Assembly: GCA_030247885.1 (NCBI GenBank)
Contig: JAPDRO010000004.1
Span: 1,382,595-1,446,594, forward strand
From: Taxawa tesnikishii (nom. ined.)
Taxonomy: Eukaryota > Ascomycota > Dothideomycetes > Dothideales
Direction: 5' to 3'
DNA length: 64,000 nucleotides
Under the pieces are notes generated by a model. That model was given only the letters and a program-made list of their open reading frames with translations. It made no database searches and was not told the origin of the DNA. The position numbers and the translations under genes were made by a program. Of this stretch, positions 11,761 to 23,715 are shown in pieces. Position 1 is the stretch's first letter, and each line of letters begins with the position of its first letter.

Positions 11761-14746
11761 ATGCCGCCGAAGGGCAAGAAGAACGCCGCAAATCAGCACG
11801 ACAAACGCCATGAGAGCGGGCTCGCAGCTCCCGGGAAACGCATCACCAAGCAGAGATCGAATACCAACCTCAACGGCAACGGGAATGGCAAGCCCCTCCG
11901 CTCCGCGACACCGCCGCCGCTTCCTTCGACGGGCCTAAACCAGGGCATCACCTTCCCTCGACCGGTCACGAGCTCGACCGAGACTGCTACCCCTAATGCC
12001 ATCGGAGGTTCCTTGGCTGCCACCCAAGGCAGAGAACAGCAAAACAACGGTACAAGAGCACACGGGTCTGGTGAAGCGCGGGACACAGGACACATGGCGG
12101 GCATCATCGCAGCGGAACCTTCCAGCAACGAGCCACGTTGCGGGACTGAGACGAATGGGTTCAAGACCGTGACAAGCCAGGCAAGCAGCAAACTCGCCCT
12201 GGCCGCTACCATCCTGTCCTCTTGTCCTCTTCGGGATGCCATCGCCATTCTCATCTTACTTCTGTCTCTCCCACCGACTCTTGTCATTACCATACATACT
12301 CTGTTCGCATCCCTAACTTTCGTCCCGCCAACCGCCATTTCCGGCATCTCTTGGAACTTTTGGGTCTCCAAACCATCGCTGAGTGACTGGTTTCATGCGA
12401 CAGCTGCTGGCGGGCCCTCTTTATTCGTCATATCGATCATGGACACGGTGGTTACGCTGGTATACTTGTGCAGTCCAATCTCCTTTCAGAATGTATATCT
12501 GGATTTTGCCCAGGCTGTCATCGCCATCTCTCTGAGTGGCGCGGCTGCCGGCAAGGGTGGGCCAGCTAACAGCGTAGCGGCTTGCAGCGTGATCATATCC
12601 ATCGTTCAACTTTTTCGGTTACAATCCATACATATCACAGGCCTTCATTGGGTACAGTCATTGCTTCACAACATGGGCTTTGGTGGTTCCGATGGTCCTC
12701 CTCCAGCCCCCAACATCCCCTCCTACACTCCGTCAACCCATGGATGGGCCCGACTGTTCTTGGGATGCCATATTCTCGCACAAGGCATCGTCACTCTCGT
12801 TCGCCGGGCCTTGGCAGGATCTGGAAACCCTGCTCGTGTGAGCAAACGACAGGATCCTGAAGCCGCATCCTCGGTAGACGGACCGCGCGCTTCGCTTAGC
12901 GCGGGAGAGACAGGCCCGGATACGACCAGCAACTCCAGCACAGATGGACGGCCTCCTGGACTGCCTCCCGCCGTTCGTGAAGGCGAGAAACGCATTTCTA
13001 GCAACAAGAAGAAGCGAAAGCAGGCGAATCAGGTTAGGAGCCAGCAGCCGCTTTGGGCGGCTGTAGCCAGCACAAAAGTAACGTTTTTAAAAGAAATGGA
13101 ACAAAAGCAGACATCCAACGACGAAGTCGAGGTCCAAGCTATGAGCATACGCAATGCGGGTATCGCAACATTGGAAGACACCGTCTGCGTGACTGATTTG
13201 CAACCTACCGAAATTTGCTTCAGGGCCGACGTTGCCGATTCTCCGACGCAAGGGAGCTCGATCTGCTGGAAGAAGGAAACTCTGTCAGCGCAGGAATCGA
13301 TAAATCGAAACCCCTCTATGTTCGGATCAATGGTGCTGATTGGGTGAATACGGCTATTACTAGAGCGGCAATGAGCGGAGGCGTCCACGACAAGACAAAT
13401 ACAATCTGGGATGGCAGAATCTACGGACTCACTCCTCTGACCAGCTACAGCTGTGAGTTTGTCAGGTTCTCCGACCAGAAAGTGCTCGGCTTCGCGAATT
13501 TGATTACGCTGCCCGCTCCTAGTACCGAACAAGGTATGTTTAACCCCTTGTATGAAAGCCTATATTCACCTGTTCGTTGGTGCTGATCTCTGGCAGCCTC
13601 AGCCGTGTCTGCACCACCGCAGCCGCAAGCACTCCGTCCAGCTTCTCCAATATCTACGCTGAAACAGTCTTTGGCTGCTGCCGAGGTAAAGCTTGCTGAC
13701 GCGAAGAACCGCCTCAAGCGAAGTAAAAGGGAGCACAAGAACGCAACTTCTGGTATCCGCAAGGAAATCGATCAGCTCAAGAGTAAAGTGGAGTCATCAG
13801 GCGGCACAGACGAACGTCAGAAGGGACGCATCCTGCAACTCACTCGAGATATTGCTCACAACAACGAGGCCGCTGATGAAGCCGAAGCCGAAGCCGAAGC
13901 GCTTGGTGAAATCCCAGAAGATGACATTGCCAACGCCGAAGCTAGGAGGCGTGCCTGGCAAGCCGTTTGTGACAGGAGGAAAGCAGCATTAGAGGATCTC
14001 GAAAATGTTAAAGCTGAAGCCAATCGCGAGGCCGCCCAACTCAACGCAGATGTCATAGCTGCGGCGCAGAAACGCGAGCGCCAGACCGGCCGTCAAGCCA
14101 AGCTCAACGAGAATCACGACCGTCTCATTGCGGAGAAGAACGCGGATAGGACTGCCCGACAACAACACGAATTCAATCGCAGCAAGCTACTCCAGGAGCG
14201 TCAAGCGCAGGAGAACGACATGCGGTACTGGATCGAGCAATCCAAAGTCGAGACCGACAACTTGCAGTACAAGATGTCCGACATGTGGAGCCAGATGGAG
14301 CAGATGCAGCGCAACCTGGCCCAGCACGCCTCCATGTCCAGCCCGACAACTCCAGAAGGCAACCTCCCAGGCACCCTCGCTGGCACCAACGGCCGCCAAC
14401 CTCCAGGCTTCGACAACTACGCCATGTTCGGCGGTTTCACGCAAGGTCAGGGCTCGGATACGTTCGCGCGTGGCGGTGGCGGTGGCCGGGGCCGCAGCAG
14501 CTCAATGCTTAGTGGGTACAGTGGGTTCACGGAAGATTTGGAGGAGGCACCGCAGAACGGGGGTTTGGCGAGCAGGGACGCAACCGCAGCAACGATAGTT
14601 CCGGCTCCGGTAGCACTGGTAGTTCGGATGCTGCTGCGAGTCCGAGAGCTGCGGTCACGACTCCTATCGGTCCTCCGACGAGATCTGGTCCTGATGGCCT
14701 AGGCAGAGGGAAGCAACCCATGAGCCCGATGGGCGGCAATTGGTAG
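11761..14746 (+). CDS. acrB: AcrB-like ubiquitination-network signalling membrane protein
   Basis: The Aspergillus nidulans homologue, AcrB, acts in a deubiquitination network with CreB/CreC (established for that species; inferred here). The N-terminus MPPKGKKNAANQ is followed by Ser/Thr/Pro-rich sequence. Hydrophobic segments lie at about residues 160-190 (AIAILILLLSLPPTLVITIH), 218-240 and 245-285. The C-terminal half (about 13640-14330) is a long coiled coil, for example KLADAKNRLKRSKREHKN and AEAEAEALGEIPEDD. An intron follows LPAPSTEQ (about 13534-13596). One missing base near 13239-13240 (GATT) separates FRADVAD from the downstream frame with KPLYVRINGADWVN. Another at GGG 14575-14577 would give the tail GKQPMSPMGGNW and stop 14744-14746. 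The length of about 975 codons suits the family. Confidence 0.82.
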
Positions 14747-15342
14747 AGTTGCAAACACGACTTGGTCATGTCTGTTCAGCGTCATCCATGTCCTTTGCGT
14801 GATGACAGTGATTCGTGCGATGTGTTCTTCGACCAAGGCTTAGGGAAAATCAAGACTGCTACGTAAAGAGTCTCTCCGCATTCTGGGCCGCAAGCGCGGC
14901 TTCAACTGCTGAACACATGTTGTGGAGCTGACTGTGGTTCGAAAGGAGCATCCGACTCAAGCTGTATGGCTACGATGACATATGGAAAGACTGCACAGTA
15001 TGAGATTGCCGTATTATGGATAAGCAGACGATTGCCGTGGCCGAGATCAAGTGTTCAATAAAGAGTATATACAGTACAGGAGGCGAAGCGTGTCCTTTTG
15101 TCGTCATCAGGGTTCACCGCTTTCCTCAACCCCGCCATACAAACTTCCAAATCGCTCCACGTCCCAAAACAATCCACTCGTCTCTACAAACACCCTATAC
15201 TGTGCCCCACCACACCTTTTTCCTCTTCCTCTTCCTCTTCCTCTTCCCCTTCCTCTTCCTATTCGATCTTTGCCTTCTTGAACTCACTCGGTCCCGAGCC
15301 TTGCATCTTCTATCTCGAACCGCCCTTCAATTTTCGCCCATC
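14747..15342. promoter_or_regulatory. intergenic region and pyrimidine-rich Sec14 leader
   Basis: The region holds the acrB 3' flank and the promoter of the Sec14 gene. A CTTCCT-type polypyrimidine repeat at about 15219-15262 lies 80 bp before the start codon, in the probable 5' leader. Confidence 0.45.
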
Positions 15343-16564
15343 ATGGCCCACGAACTCAAGCTCGACCCCAAGTACGACCACTATGACTTCCCTACCACCT
15401 CTCAAACTACACAGAGTGGGCACCCAGGACACACGACGCCTGAACAAGACGCCCAAGTTCACCAGCTCCGCGCCATGCTCGAACAGGCCGGCTACACTGA
15501 GCGATTGGACACTCTGAGCCTGGTAGGATACATTGTTTATGCGAGAGGCAGCCGCCGCTGACACAATTGGCGCACTCAGCTCAGATTCTTGAGAGCACGG
15601 AAGTTCAACGTCGAACTCGCTAAGCAAATGTACGTCCAAGTCATGCGAGAAAAAAAGAGGAGGGACACTTCAGGGGCTGACGGCACAATTCAGGTTCATT
15701 GACAGCGAGAAATGGCGGAAAGACTTTGGTCCTCACCACGAGGGTCTCGACAAGCTTGTGCCAACCTTCGATTACAAGGAGAAGCCCGAGGTGTTCAAGT
15801 ACTACCCGCAGTACTACCACAAGACGGACAAGGTTCGCTTCAGGTGACCACTACTGGAACAGGCCAACATTGACAAGGGATTGCAGGACGGACGGCCACT
15901 CTACATTGAACAAATGGGCAAGGTTGACCTGAACGCCTTGATGAAGATCACGACCGAAGACCGCATGCTCGCCAACCTCGTTTGTGAATACGAGAAGATG
16001 GCCGACCCGCGCCTGCCAGCATGCTCCAGAAAGTCGGGCCATCTCCTCGAGACCAGCTGCACCATCATGGACCTCAAGGGCGTCGGTATCTCTAAAGCAT
16101 CTTCTGTCTATGGCTACGTCCAGAAGGCGTCCGCCATCTCGCAGAACTACTACCCGGAGCGCATGGGCAAGCTGTACATCATCAACGCCCCCTGGGGCTT
16201 CTCCGGCGTCTTCAGCTTCGTCAAGAAGTTCCTCGACCCCGTCACGGTCTCCAAGATCCATGTCCTGGGCTCGGGATACGAGAAGGAATTGCTGAGCCAG
16301 GTACCAAAGGAGAACTTGCCCAGGGAGTTCGGTGGTTCGTGCCATTGCCCCGGCGGCTGTCTGTTCAGCGACGCCGGCCCATGGCAGGACCCGCAGTGGG
16401 CGAAGGAGCCAGCTTGGGCGAAGCACGGCGCTGGCGACAGCATTGAGAACCAGCCGAGCCAGGAGTACATGGGTGAGGGCGCTCCTCACAGTGCTCCTCA
16501 CAGCGCTGGCGGTTCTGGAAGGCCATCGGCGGAGATCAGGGGTGGTGCATATGCCACTCAATAA
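15343..16564 (+). CDS. SEC14: Sec14-like phosphatidylinositol/phosphatidylcholine transfer protein
   Basis: Cytosolic lipid-transfer protein that balances PI and PC and supports Golgi secretion in yeast. Four exons; introns at 15523-15579, 15630-15693 and 15833-15886. The CRAL-TRIO N-terminal helices ([37 protein letters not shown]) lead to [20 protein letters not shown]. The lipid-binding core follows: [40 protein letters not shown], and the family signature near [23 protein letters not shown] 15343 gives the usual [17 protein letters not shown] start. A Gly/Ser/His-rich tail ends at TAA 16562-16564. It is one of the few multi-exon genes here that reads through without a frame problem. Confidence 0.95.
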
Positions 16565-17668
16565 GCGCATATCAACGTGTCGTTTTTCCCTCTGGACTTT
16601 TGGCATAGAGACTGGTGACAGGAATTATCCTATATTGTTTGGGGGCAGACGAATACCTCTTTAGCTCTGAGCTCGTGCCGAGCACTAAACTAAGCTTGGC
16701 TTTCCAAATTGTAACCTCAGACTTCATCTTAGCGATGATTGAACGTACACGCAGGGACAAAAATTGTACGCCGAGACATCTCGGACTTCTCTCCATTCAC
16801 AACGGGATCTCTACGTCGTAGGAGGAATCGGGTCACACGATTGGTTGCAAGGTCATGTCTTTACCTCTTATCTTTCTCCGGCCTTTTCGAGTATCCAGCA
16901 ACATGACTGACTTCCCTTTGATAACCAGCTCAAGGCTGTTGGTATGATCAATGGAGCCGTCAGTCGGCTCTACGGCGATTACACCCCCTGGCAAATGTCG
17001 TTTATCCCTACGTAGTGCAGACGATCGAGCCCCACTTGTCGTAGCGGAGCAAGGGAGAAGATCGTTGGCAGGGAAGACAGCTATATACCCTCAACGGCAC
17101 CGCAGTAGCAAAAGTGGCGAAGGAGTGGGCGTGATGGGAACCTTTCTCTGCCATGACCGGGTGTACGCACGCAATGATAGTCTGCAGCGGGAATATCACG
17201 GGCTCTCTCTCAACTCATACGAACCTCCGGCGGCCCTAGGGGCAGGGGAAGATGGGAACTCTCACCGTTGGGGTTTGATAGAGCATTGAAGCGCACGGCA
17301 AGGCATGTCAGCGTTCGGACTGGGTTTTGATCCCGAAGCATGGTCGATAGCTGGGATAAGCTAGGTGGAGTGAGCAGTCGCATTGCACGTATCCCGTCTT
17401 TTGTATGACAGTATGCCAGTGTGTGACGACGTATGTCAGAAACAACGCAGGCTTGGTTTTTCACCTCCCGCGTCGTGGTGTCTCCGTCCTACCAAACGCA
17501 CCCGATGAGTGGTCGTTCTTGCGTCGCCTGTTCAGCGTGTTCCCGTGCGTCGTGGCAAGGGTAGCATTTTGGGTAGGCGGCCAGCGGGTGCCTGACAGAA
17601 GTTAACTATTCAATGACTAAGGACATACAGAACTCGCCAGAGATGGCTCTGCGATCCGCATTACACCA
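16565..17668. other. intergenic, convergent gene ends
   Basis: 1.1 kb between the Sec14 and HET-gene 3' ends. Short frames such as 16951-17289 + have no recognisable content. I see no repeat or RNA gene. Confidence 0.4.
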
Positions 17669-19877
17669 CTATATCAACGTGACGATCTCTCTATGAATAT
17701 CTTTGAAGAGACTCTGTTGCTGTGCGTCCTCGGATTTCCTCTTCTGAAAGCAGAAGATCCCGATCCTGTGATAGATGCTCTCGTTCATCCGCATGAGGAT
17801 AAGCCCACAAGGCCCGCTTCGTGATCCAGCATCGTATGGACATATCTGGAGACAGTGAACGTCTACTGTGTCTGGTGGGTCGGCTATCCAGTTGAGTTGA
17901 AGTGCATCGAGCCAAACGTCGCACCACAGCCTGCGAGACTTGCCCGTCGACGTATCGTACAGGGACAACTTGTCTGCCCAGTTTCGGTTGCTATCTCTGG
18001 GTTTCAGCAAAGCCGCCGTTTTCTTGGCCTTGATGCCTAGTGCTGCTGCAGACTCGACAGGAGGACCAAAGTCGAAAATAGACTTGAAAAAGCATTTGGT
18101 GGTAATGAAGGGGTCAGGAGGAGGAAGGTTGGGTGGCATGTTAATGAATCCATTGATGCACGCCCACGACCAAGAAGGTGCAAGGTAGATCGGTACGCGA
18201 TCTCCTCGGCTGTTGCGCCTTGACGGACGACGTTCCGGCTTCTTGAAGTTGTACCAGAGGAGTTGTATTGGTAGCTGATCCTTCCAAAGACCTGCTAGAT
18301 AACAACTCGCATCTAGGGAACGCTGGGGATGGGAACGGCTCCAGAATTGCGCAATTCCTGCGAATGCTCGCAGTATGTCGTCAGGTTTGCTGAGTTCCCG
18401 GAAGTTGTACGCTTTGACGATCTCCATCCACTGCTCGTTCTGCATCTCCCCGTGGCCGAATGATTCGTAAAGTGTGTTCAGTTTGTCGACGTGGCCCTTC
18501 ACTTGATGCACTCCCGACATTGGTGACAGGTCAAGCGTTTGCGATTTTTGTCTGTCCGGCAGGTCCAGTATATTCCGTACGATGTAAACTTCAGGACTCT
18601 GTTCGATAGAAGATATTCCTGGAAAGTCCATGCGCGCAGATCAATCGGTTCGACGGCTTGGGACAATTTGACCGGGACAAGGATTTTGCCAGGCTTTCCG
18701 TTGGGACAAGCATATGGTAATCGGAACACTCGCTCCTCCCTGGATGGCTGGGTAATGTCTTGTAGGAAACCGTCCCTAATGGTCCTCGCTCGAGATGCCG
18801 AGATAGTCAACTCGGCATTCTCGTAGATGGATTTCATCTGCTGGAGCGCCTCATTCATTTGCTCGGGGTTTTCCTGGTCGATGCACAAAAATCAATCCAG
18901 AGGTATTTCAGACCTAAATCCTTGGTTGTCACAATCGCGTCTCGGATCGTCGCCGGCAGAATTGATAGGGAAGCTGATCGGTCACCCTGCAATCCCAAAC
19001 GTTGTATCTCGTCCCGTTCTTCTTGTGTCTCCTCGCCCCGGCAGTAGGAAAGTGCTGCATACGAAACCCGGTCCTTCGGCTTGACGACCTTCCATCGAAC
19101 ATCATCCGGACTGCCAGACCGACCTAGCCAGAATTCCACCAGCCTTGAGGGTGGATCTGTCGCTCGCAACTGATCCCATCTGCATTCCTTGTGGTGTTTA
19201 TATCGACAGTCATTAATCCAAACTTTGGCACGCTGGATAATGTCATCCTGTCTCAAGCTGAGCTTCCAGGCTTCGTTCTGAACAAACTCAGCCGCAGGAT
19301 TGAGTTTCCCATCAGGAGTAAACTTCTCCACCATTACCGTGACCGGAGGATCTTTGCTTCTGTACCATTTACCACAAGAACATCTCCAACGTGCCTCTAA
19401 TGTGCTCAACTTGAAGTGTCCGTCGCTGTCGCGCGAGGCGTCAGGGAAAGCGACCGAAAAGCGCCAAAGCCGCGCAGATTGCGAATCGAAGGGTAACGTT
19501 TTGGGATGACACTCTTTAGCAGCAACAGACAGCTGTTGGTGAGCCCATTTGAAGAAAGGGCAGTGGTCGCATCCTGTCCCTACCGAACCAGAATCACCTT
19601 CAAGGATTTCGGAACCTCTGTAGTTGAGTGCTACTGCTGGCGGGAATTGCTCTGTACCGTCCGGTCCGTAGAAGTAAGTAACAGTCAAAGGGTCAATCTC
19701 CTGACGTTGACACCATGGGCATTCTTTGTCTCTGTCAAAATTCTTCTCTCCGGACGGAACTTTCTTCCCATTGGCACACTTTTGCGTTTCGACATACTCG
19801 TACGCCTTCCAATCATCATCCTTCCAATGATCGTGGTCCTTCCAATGGGCGTCAGTAACGAGATAAGGGGCTTCCAT
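17669..19877 (-). CDS. HET-domain (heterokaryon incompatibility) protein, frame interrupted twice
   Basis: HET-domain proteins trigger non-self recognition and cell death after hyphal fusion in filamentous ascomycetes; the specific role of this one is unknown. The N-terminal part (19877-about 19200) has Cys pairs (CPWCQRQEI, GTGCDHCPF) of possible zinc-binding type. The HET core follows: VSYAALSYCRGEE, then LPATIRDAIVTTKDLGLKYL, WID, LCIDQENPEQ, IYENAELTISAS and DLRAWTFQEYLLSNRVL. The C-terminal region (18631-17669) contains YNFRELSKPDDILRAFAGIA and PSWSWACINGFINMP. Frame changes occur at the A run 18887-18891 (+ strand), between WIDF and LCIDQ, and between about 18500 and 18580. Each needs one more base. 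The usual SYCWG motif reads SYCRG here. Artefact and genuine decay are both possible for this accessory gene. Confidence 0.8.
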
Positions 19878-20860
19878 GGCCCCGCATGTTGTTTCCGAAG
19901 TCTAGATTGAAGAGTGATGTTCCAATCCATAGGCCGGTGGTAACTATCGAAGGACCATGCCTTTGGTGCAGAGGCAAGACGCTTAGAGGATGGATGAGCG
20001 GTGTAAGAGAACTTTGTGTGTTTACATGTAGCTGCTGGGGCCTAAAGATTACCCCTCGGCCCTTTCACGTTTAGGCCGAGGTGTACCCGCCACAGTATCG
20101 GCCATGGCACGCCTCAAAGCAGGCCAGCCACCATGTGGTTTGGAATGCAATGGGCATGTTAACTAGTAGCGTATAGGAAAAGGTGACGGCGTCAAAAGAA
20201 AAAGAAGAGCCGACGCCCGACGGTGTTGTGGATGCTTAGAAACAGCAAAGCTTTGGGATACGATGTGTTGACAGATTTCGAGAGACGAGAGAGAATGTAT
20301 CTCTAGATTGCATTGTATGCTACTTAGAGCGTATGCTGCTTGGTTCTGTTGCAGGACTCTGGACGATGTAGAAGTCCCTTTATGAGACCAACGACGGAGA
20401 GCTATTAATGCAGCGACAGGTGGATGGGGTACACTGGGTAGGCGGCAAATGCACATGCACATGCACATGCACATGCCAGATTTTATACATGTGCATAACA
20501 TTCATTGCCCGATAAGGATGGCAGATGACGACTTGTCCTCCTTTCTGGTCTGGCCGCTTATCCTTATCCACCGCCTGGCGCATGAAGGCGCGCGGCTGTA
20601 GGCTGTAGGCTGTAGGTTGTAGGCTACACTGCGCTGCAAGCGTTGGTAAGCTGGCTTGTCTTGGTTGATCTCGTGTCTTTGACCTCATGAATCAACTTCC
20701 CCTCTTTGCATCCTTCCTTTCGTTTGTCCCGCCTCCATAAACACTTCCACTCGCTAAGTTCGCCATCTCCCACCTTCGTTTCGCACTACCACGTACGGAA
20801 AATCTGGTCGAGACCGCCACACGAATGCTCCAAGCGATCATCGACGAATAGCATAGTACC
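19878..20860. other. intergenic region with microsatellites and a dispersed repeat copy
   Basis: Divergent promoters of the HET gene and the AMMECR1 gene. It contains a hexanucleotide repeat based on TGCACA (about 20450-20476), a seven-base repeat based on GCTGTAG (about 20596-20632), and at about 20292-20355 a segment similar to one at about 33250-33325. Confidence 0.5.
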
Positions 20861-21844
20861 ATGGCGACCCAGGCTCATGCGGCCTACTGTTTCGAGTGCC
20901 TCGCTGCCAGCTTCGAGTGCCGACAACCGTTGGGTCTGCGTCAAGTACAAGAGTTATGGGAACAGTACAACAAGGACAATGACACGCAAGACGAAGAGGA
21001 AGACGACACCAACACGGACGAGGAAGGGGACGAGGACGCTGAAATGACAGATGCGGAGGTAGACGAGGAGCCACCCGCGCGCCCGGCAGCCATTTCGCGG
21101 CTCCTGAACCGCTCAGTTCCGTCCATATCTTCCTCCTCTTCCACCTCGTCTAGCCGTACCGTCTCTTCCGGCACAGTCACACCTGCCACGTCCAAATCCT
21201 CTTCCCGCACCTCGCTCTTCTCGTTTAGAAGCCGTGGAGGTCAACGAAGGGAAGCCCACCCCTTGTTCGTCACATGGAACACGGTTTCGTGGAGCGGATA
21301 CAAGTCTCTGCGAGGATGTATTGGCACGTTCGAGGCACATGAACTCGAGCAAGGTTTACGGAGCTATGCACTTACAGCGTAAGGACACTCATAACCCCAC
21401 AACAACAACAACAACAACGGCAACACGCTAACACTGAACAGCGCGTTTGAGGATACACGCTTCGATCCGATCCCAGCTTCCCTGATGCCCTCGCTGCAAT
21501 GCGCAGTCACCCTTCTCACCAACTTCTCCTCCCCGGATCGCGATCCCATGAACTGGACAGTGGGCGTGCACGGCCTTCGAATAAGCTTCAGTTATCACGG
21601 GCGCAGATACGGTGCCACATACCTGCCGGACGTAGCGAAAGAGCAGGGTTGGACAAAGGAGGAAGCGGTCATTAGCCTGATGCGCAAGGCGGGCTGGCCC
21701 GGCCGAAAGGAAGATTGGAGGAGAGTTCAGGGGCTGGAGATTGTGAGGTATGAGGGGAAGAAGGTTCCCCTGATGTATGGAGAGTGGAAGCAGTGGAGGG
21801 ATTGGGTGGACAAGCAGGGCTTCAAGGCCGAGGCATTGAATTGA
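20861..21844 (+). CDS. AMMECR1-domain protein
   Basis: AMMECR1 is a deeply conserved domain of uncertain biochemical role, found from archaea to humans. The N-terminus begins AAYCFECLAASFECRQP, matching the start of the domain. A long acidic and Ser-rich insert (about residues 40-125) follows and is typical of fungal members. The core resumes with HPLFVTWNTVS and the invariant LRGCIGTFEAHELEQGLRSY. After an intron (21379-21441) come AAFEDTRFDPI, WTVGVHGLRISFSYHGRRYG, TYLPDVAKEQGWTKEEAVIS and LMRKAGWPG. No frame problem. About 307 residues. The LRGCIGT hexapeptide core is intact. Confidence 0.93.
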
Positions 21845-22439
21845 GGCTACATGATGGAGTCCGTGTTCCGCATTCATGACAGTCACGGATGGGTTGGGTC
21901 AGGGAAAAGGGTTCGGGCTAGAGCAGCATGGAGCGTGGGCGCGATGGTTGATTCGTTCTTCTGGTCTCGGTTCTCGATATTTGCGTGGAGATACCACAAC
22001 GGAGCATAATGAACGCTGGCTATGGAGCCAAGCATCTCTCTTGATAGCCATTCGTTTGCAGCACCCGTTCTTGTCAAAAGATCTTCGCCACTTGGAGCAG
22101 GTACGTCAGTGAGTGACCGCTCAGGAATCGACCCGTGCAATCACATTGTGCATCTCGACGACACTTTCTCGTAGCTGAACGTAGCATATGAATTGAGCGC
22201 TTGACTTGCTATAGACAACTATGCTGAGTTTGGAGACATGCTTTGGGGTCCTCGTGGTAGATGGCATCTGGAAGGCCCGACTTGGGATCTGGCCCGTAAT
22301 TACGGCCTTCTTCTAGAAGAAGAATGAGAGAAAAGAGGCAGCACGTCCTATCCCTCCTTCCAGCTCTCAAACATAGGCAAGCTCGCGAACACCAACTACA
22401 GATGATGCTAGTCCGACGACCTTTGGAACCCTGCGGTGA
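21845..22439. other. intergenic, convergent gene ends
   Basis: The region lies between the 3' ends of the AMMECR1 gene and the NIF3-like gene. Nothing recognisable is seen. Confidence 0.4.
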
Positions 22440-22959
22440 TCAAAAATCCTCGATCCTGTAAACCTCATACGCCGCTTCCTCGTACGGATGCGCTCTGCCA
22501 TTCATCACATCAGCCACCAGCGCTCTCCTCGCTTCCCCCTTCCACCACACCATCTCCGAATTTACTCCAACGCACCACTCACCCCTTCAAAGCCTCAACA
22601 GCTCTCCTCGCAACCTCCTCCCCTAGGCAAAGAACCTCGCATCTCGCCTCCTCGACCGCTTCTATCTCGCCAGGCGTGCCAATATGCGGGTTCGCGCTCG
22701 CGCCAGACTTGAACTGGCCGGTACCGTACGAGGTGAAGCAACACTGGGTGTACCCTCCCGGTCCGGGATAGGAGCCGGCACCTGTTGCGAAGATGGCGGA
22801 TTTGATCTACGGGAGGGCGGAGGGAGGCGTGAAGAAGACGAGTTTGTAGCGGTCTTGAGATTGAGTGGACATTTTTCTCACGGGGGATATAACGTAGGGA
22901 AAGGGGTGTGTGACTGGTGTGCTGTGAGCAACCGCTCTGAGTTGGGGCAGACGGAACAT
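22440..22959 (-). CDS. NIF3-like (NGG1p-interacting factor 3) small protein with an in-frame TAG
   Basis: Short fungal member of the NIF3/YqfO family, which corresponds to the metal-associated C-terminal domain. The biochemical function is unsettled. Reading the minus strand: a possible mitochondrial leader MFRLPQLRAVAHS, then MSTQSQDRYKLVFFTPPSAL, a TAG codon at 22807-22809, and directly in the same frame IKSAIFATGAGSYPGPGGYT, QCCFTSYGTGQFKSGASANP and GTPGEIEAVEEARCE. An intron with donor GTGAGT precedes the last exon, AHPYEEAAYEVYRIEDF, stop 22440-22442. The family continues without a gap across the TAG, so an intron cannot explain it. A substitution, real or erroneous, is the likely cause. 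An alternative start is MSTQ at 22872. Confidence 0.82.
22807..22809 (-). other. premature TAG codon inside the NIF3-like coding sequence
   Basis: The amber codon sits between PPSALP and IKSAIF, in the conserved N-terminal part, with both sides in the same frame. Unlike the other lesions in this window, it is not a frame change. Confidence 0.8.
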
Positions 22960-23224
22960 GTTAGTGTATCGAGATTGGAAAGGCTGCTTGATAGAAGACA
23001 ACCCATCGTACATGGATATAAAATTGATGTGACGAAGAACATTATTTTATTAGGTTATTATCACCCGAGCTTTCGCTAGTAAGTCATATAGGAATTCCTC
23101 GAAGCCATCCATAATCTCAAGAAGGTCCGTTCAGTCATAAAATAGTAGGCCGTGATCACGTGATACACTCATTTGCGAGCTTTCCTTCCATCCCATCGCG
23201 CCTCCATACAGCTGCCGCGCTCGC

Positions 23225-23715
23225 TCAGGAGGAGAAGCAGATGTAGCTTTCGGCACGGTCGTTCCAGCCGATGGCTGTCAGATCCGAGTAGCCGGGGTAG
23301 GCGATGTCACCGTAGAAAGGCTCCTCGGCGTTGCAGTGACCACTATGCATGCGTCAGTCATCGCTAGCGAATCGACGGTGGCATCAAGGAGAAGAGAAGG
23401 GTGAAACTTACAGCATCAGCATGCACTCAGCTCCTTGGTCAGGGCCGAAAGAAGAGATGGAATCGGCGAAGGTGGTGTTCCTCAGATCGACGCAGGTGTT
23501 GAGGGCGTAGGTCTGGTATTGGCATATGCCGCTCCAGTTGGCATCCGTGCACATGTAGACCTGGATTGGTTTAGCAACATTGCCAGTGGAGCAAACAATC
23601 GTCCTTCACATACAGCTCCAGCCGCTCTCTTCTCCATTCCCGGTGCGGGTGCAGGCGCAGCGGTTGCTGCAGCCACGAACAATGCGAGAGACGAGATGAG
23701 AGACGAGAATTGCAT
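23225..23715 (-). CDS. small secreted cysteine-rich protein, beta/gamma-crystallin-like, candidate effector
   Basis: Three exons (23614-23715, 23412-23560, 23225-23342) with GT-AG introns give 122 residues. The signal peptide MQFSSLISSLALFVAAATAA is followed by APAPAPGMEKR, whose terminal Lys-Arg is a Kex2 cleavage site. The mature part has six cysteines (YMCTD, GICQY, NTCVD, AECML, GHCNA, YICFS), an even number that would allow three disulfides. The pattern TTFADSISSFGPDQGAEC plus YPGYSDLTAIGWNDRAESY resembles the beta/gamma-crystallin-like secreted proteins of ascomycetes. ATG 23715 is chosen over the upstream frame start because it begins the signal peptide. Function is unknown; a secreted host- or microbe-facing role is inference. 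Confidence 0.82.

Noticed and set aside
13856-14444. Reverse-strand frames inside acrB
   Set aside because: They mirror the repetitive coiled-coil coding sequence and have no independent features.
22807-22809. Zero-gap intron or recoding as the explanation for TAG in the NIF3-like gene
   Set aside because: No donor/acceptor pair removes the codon without removing conserved residues, and no recoding element could be recognised.
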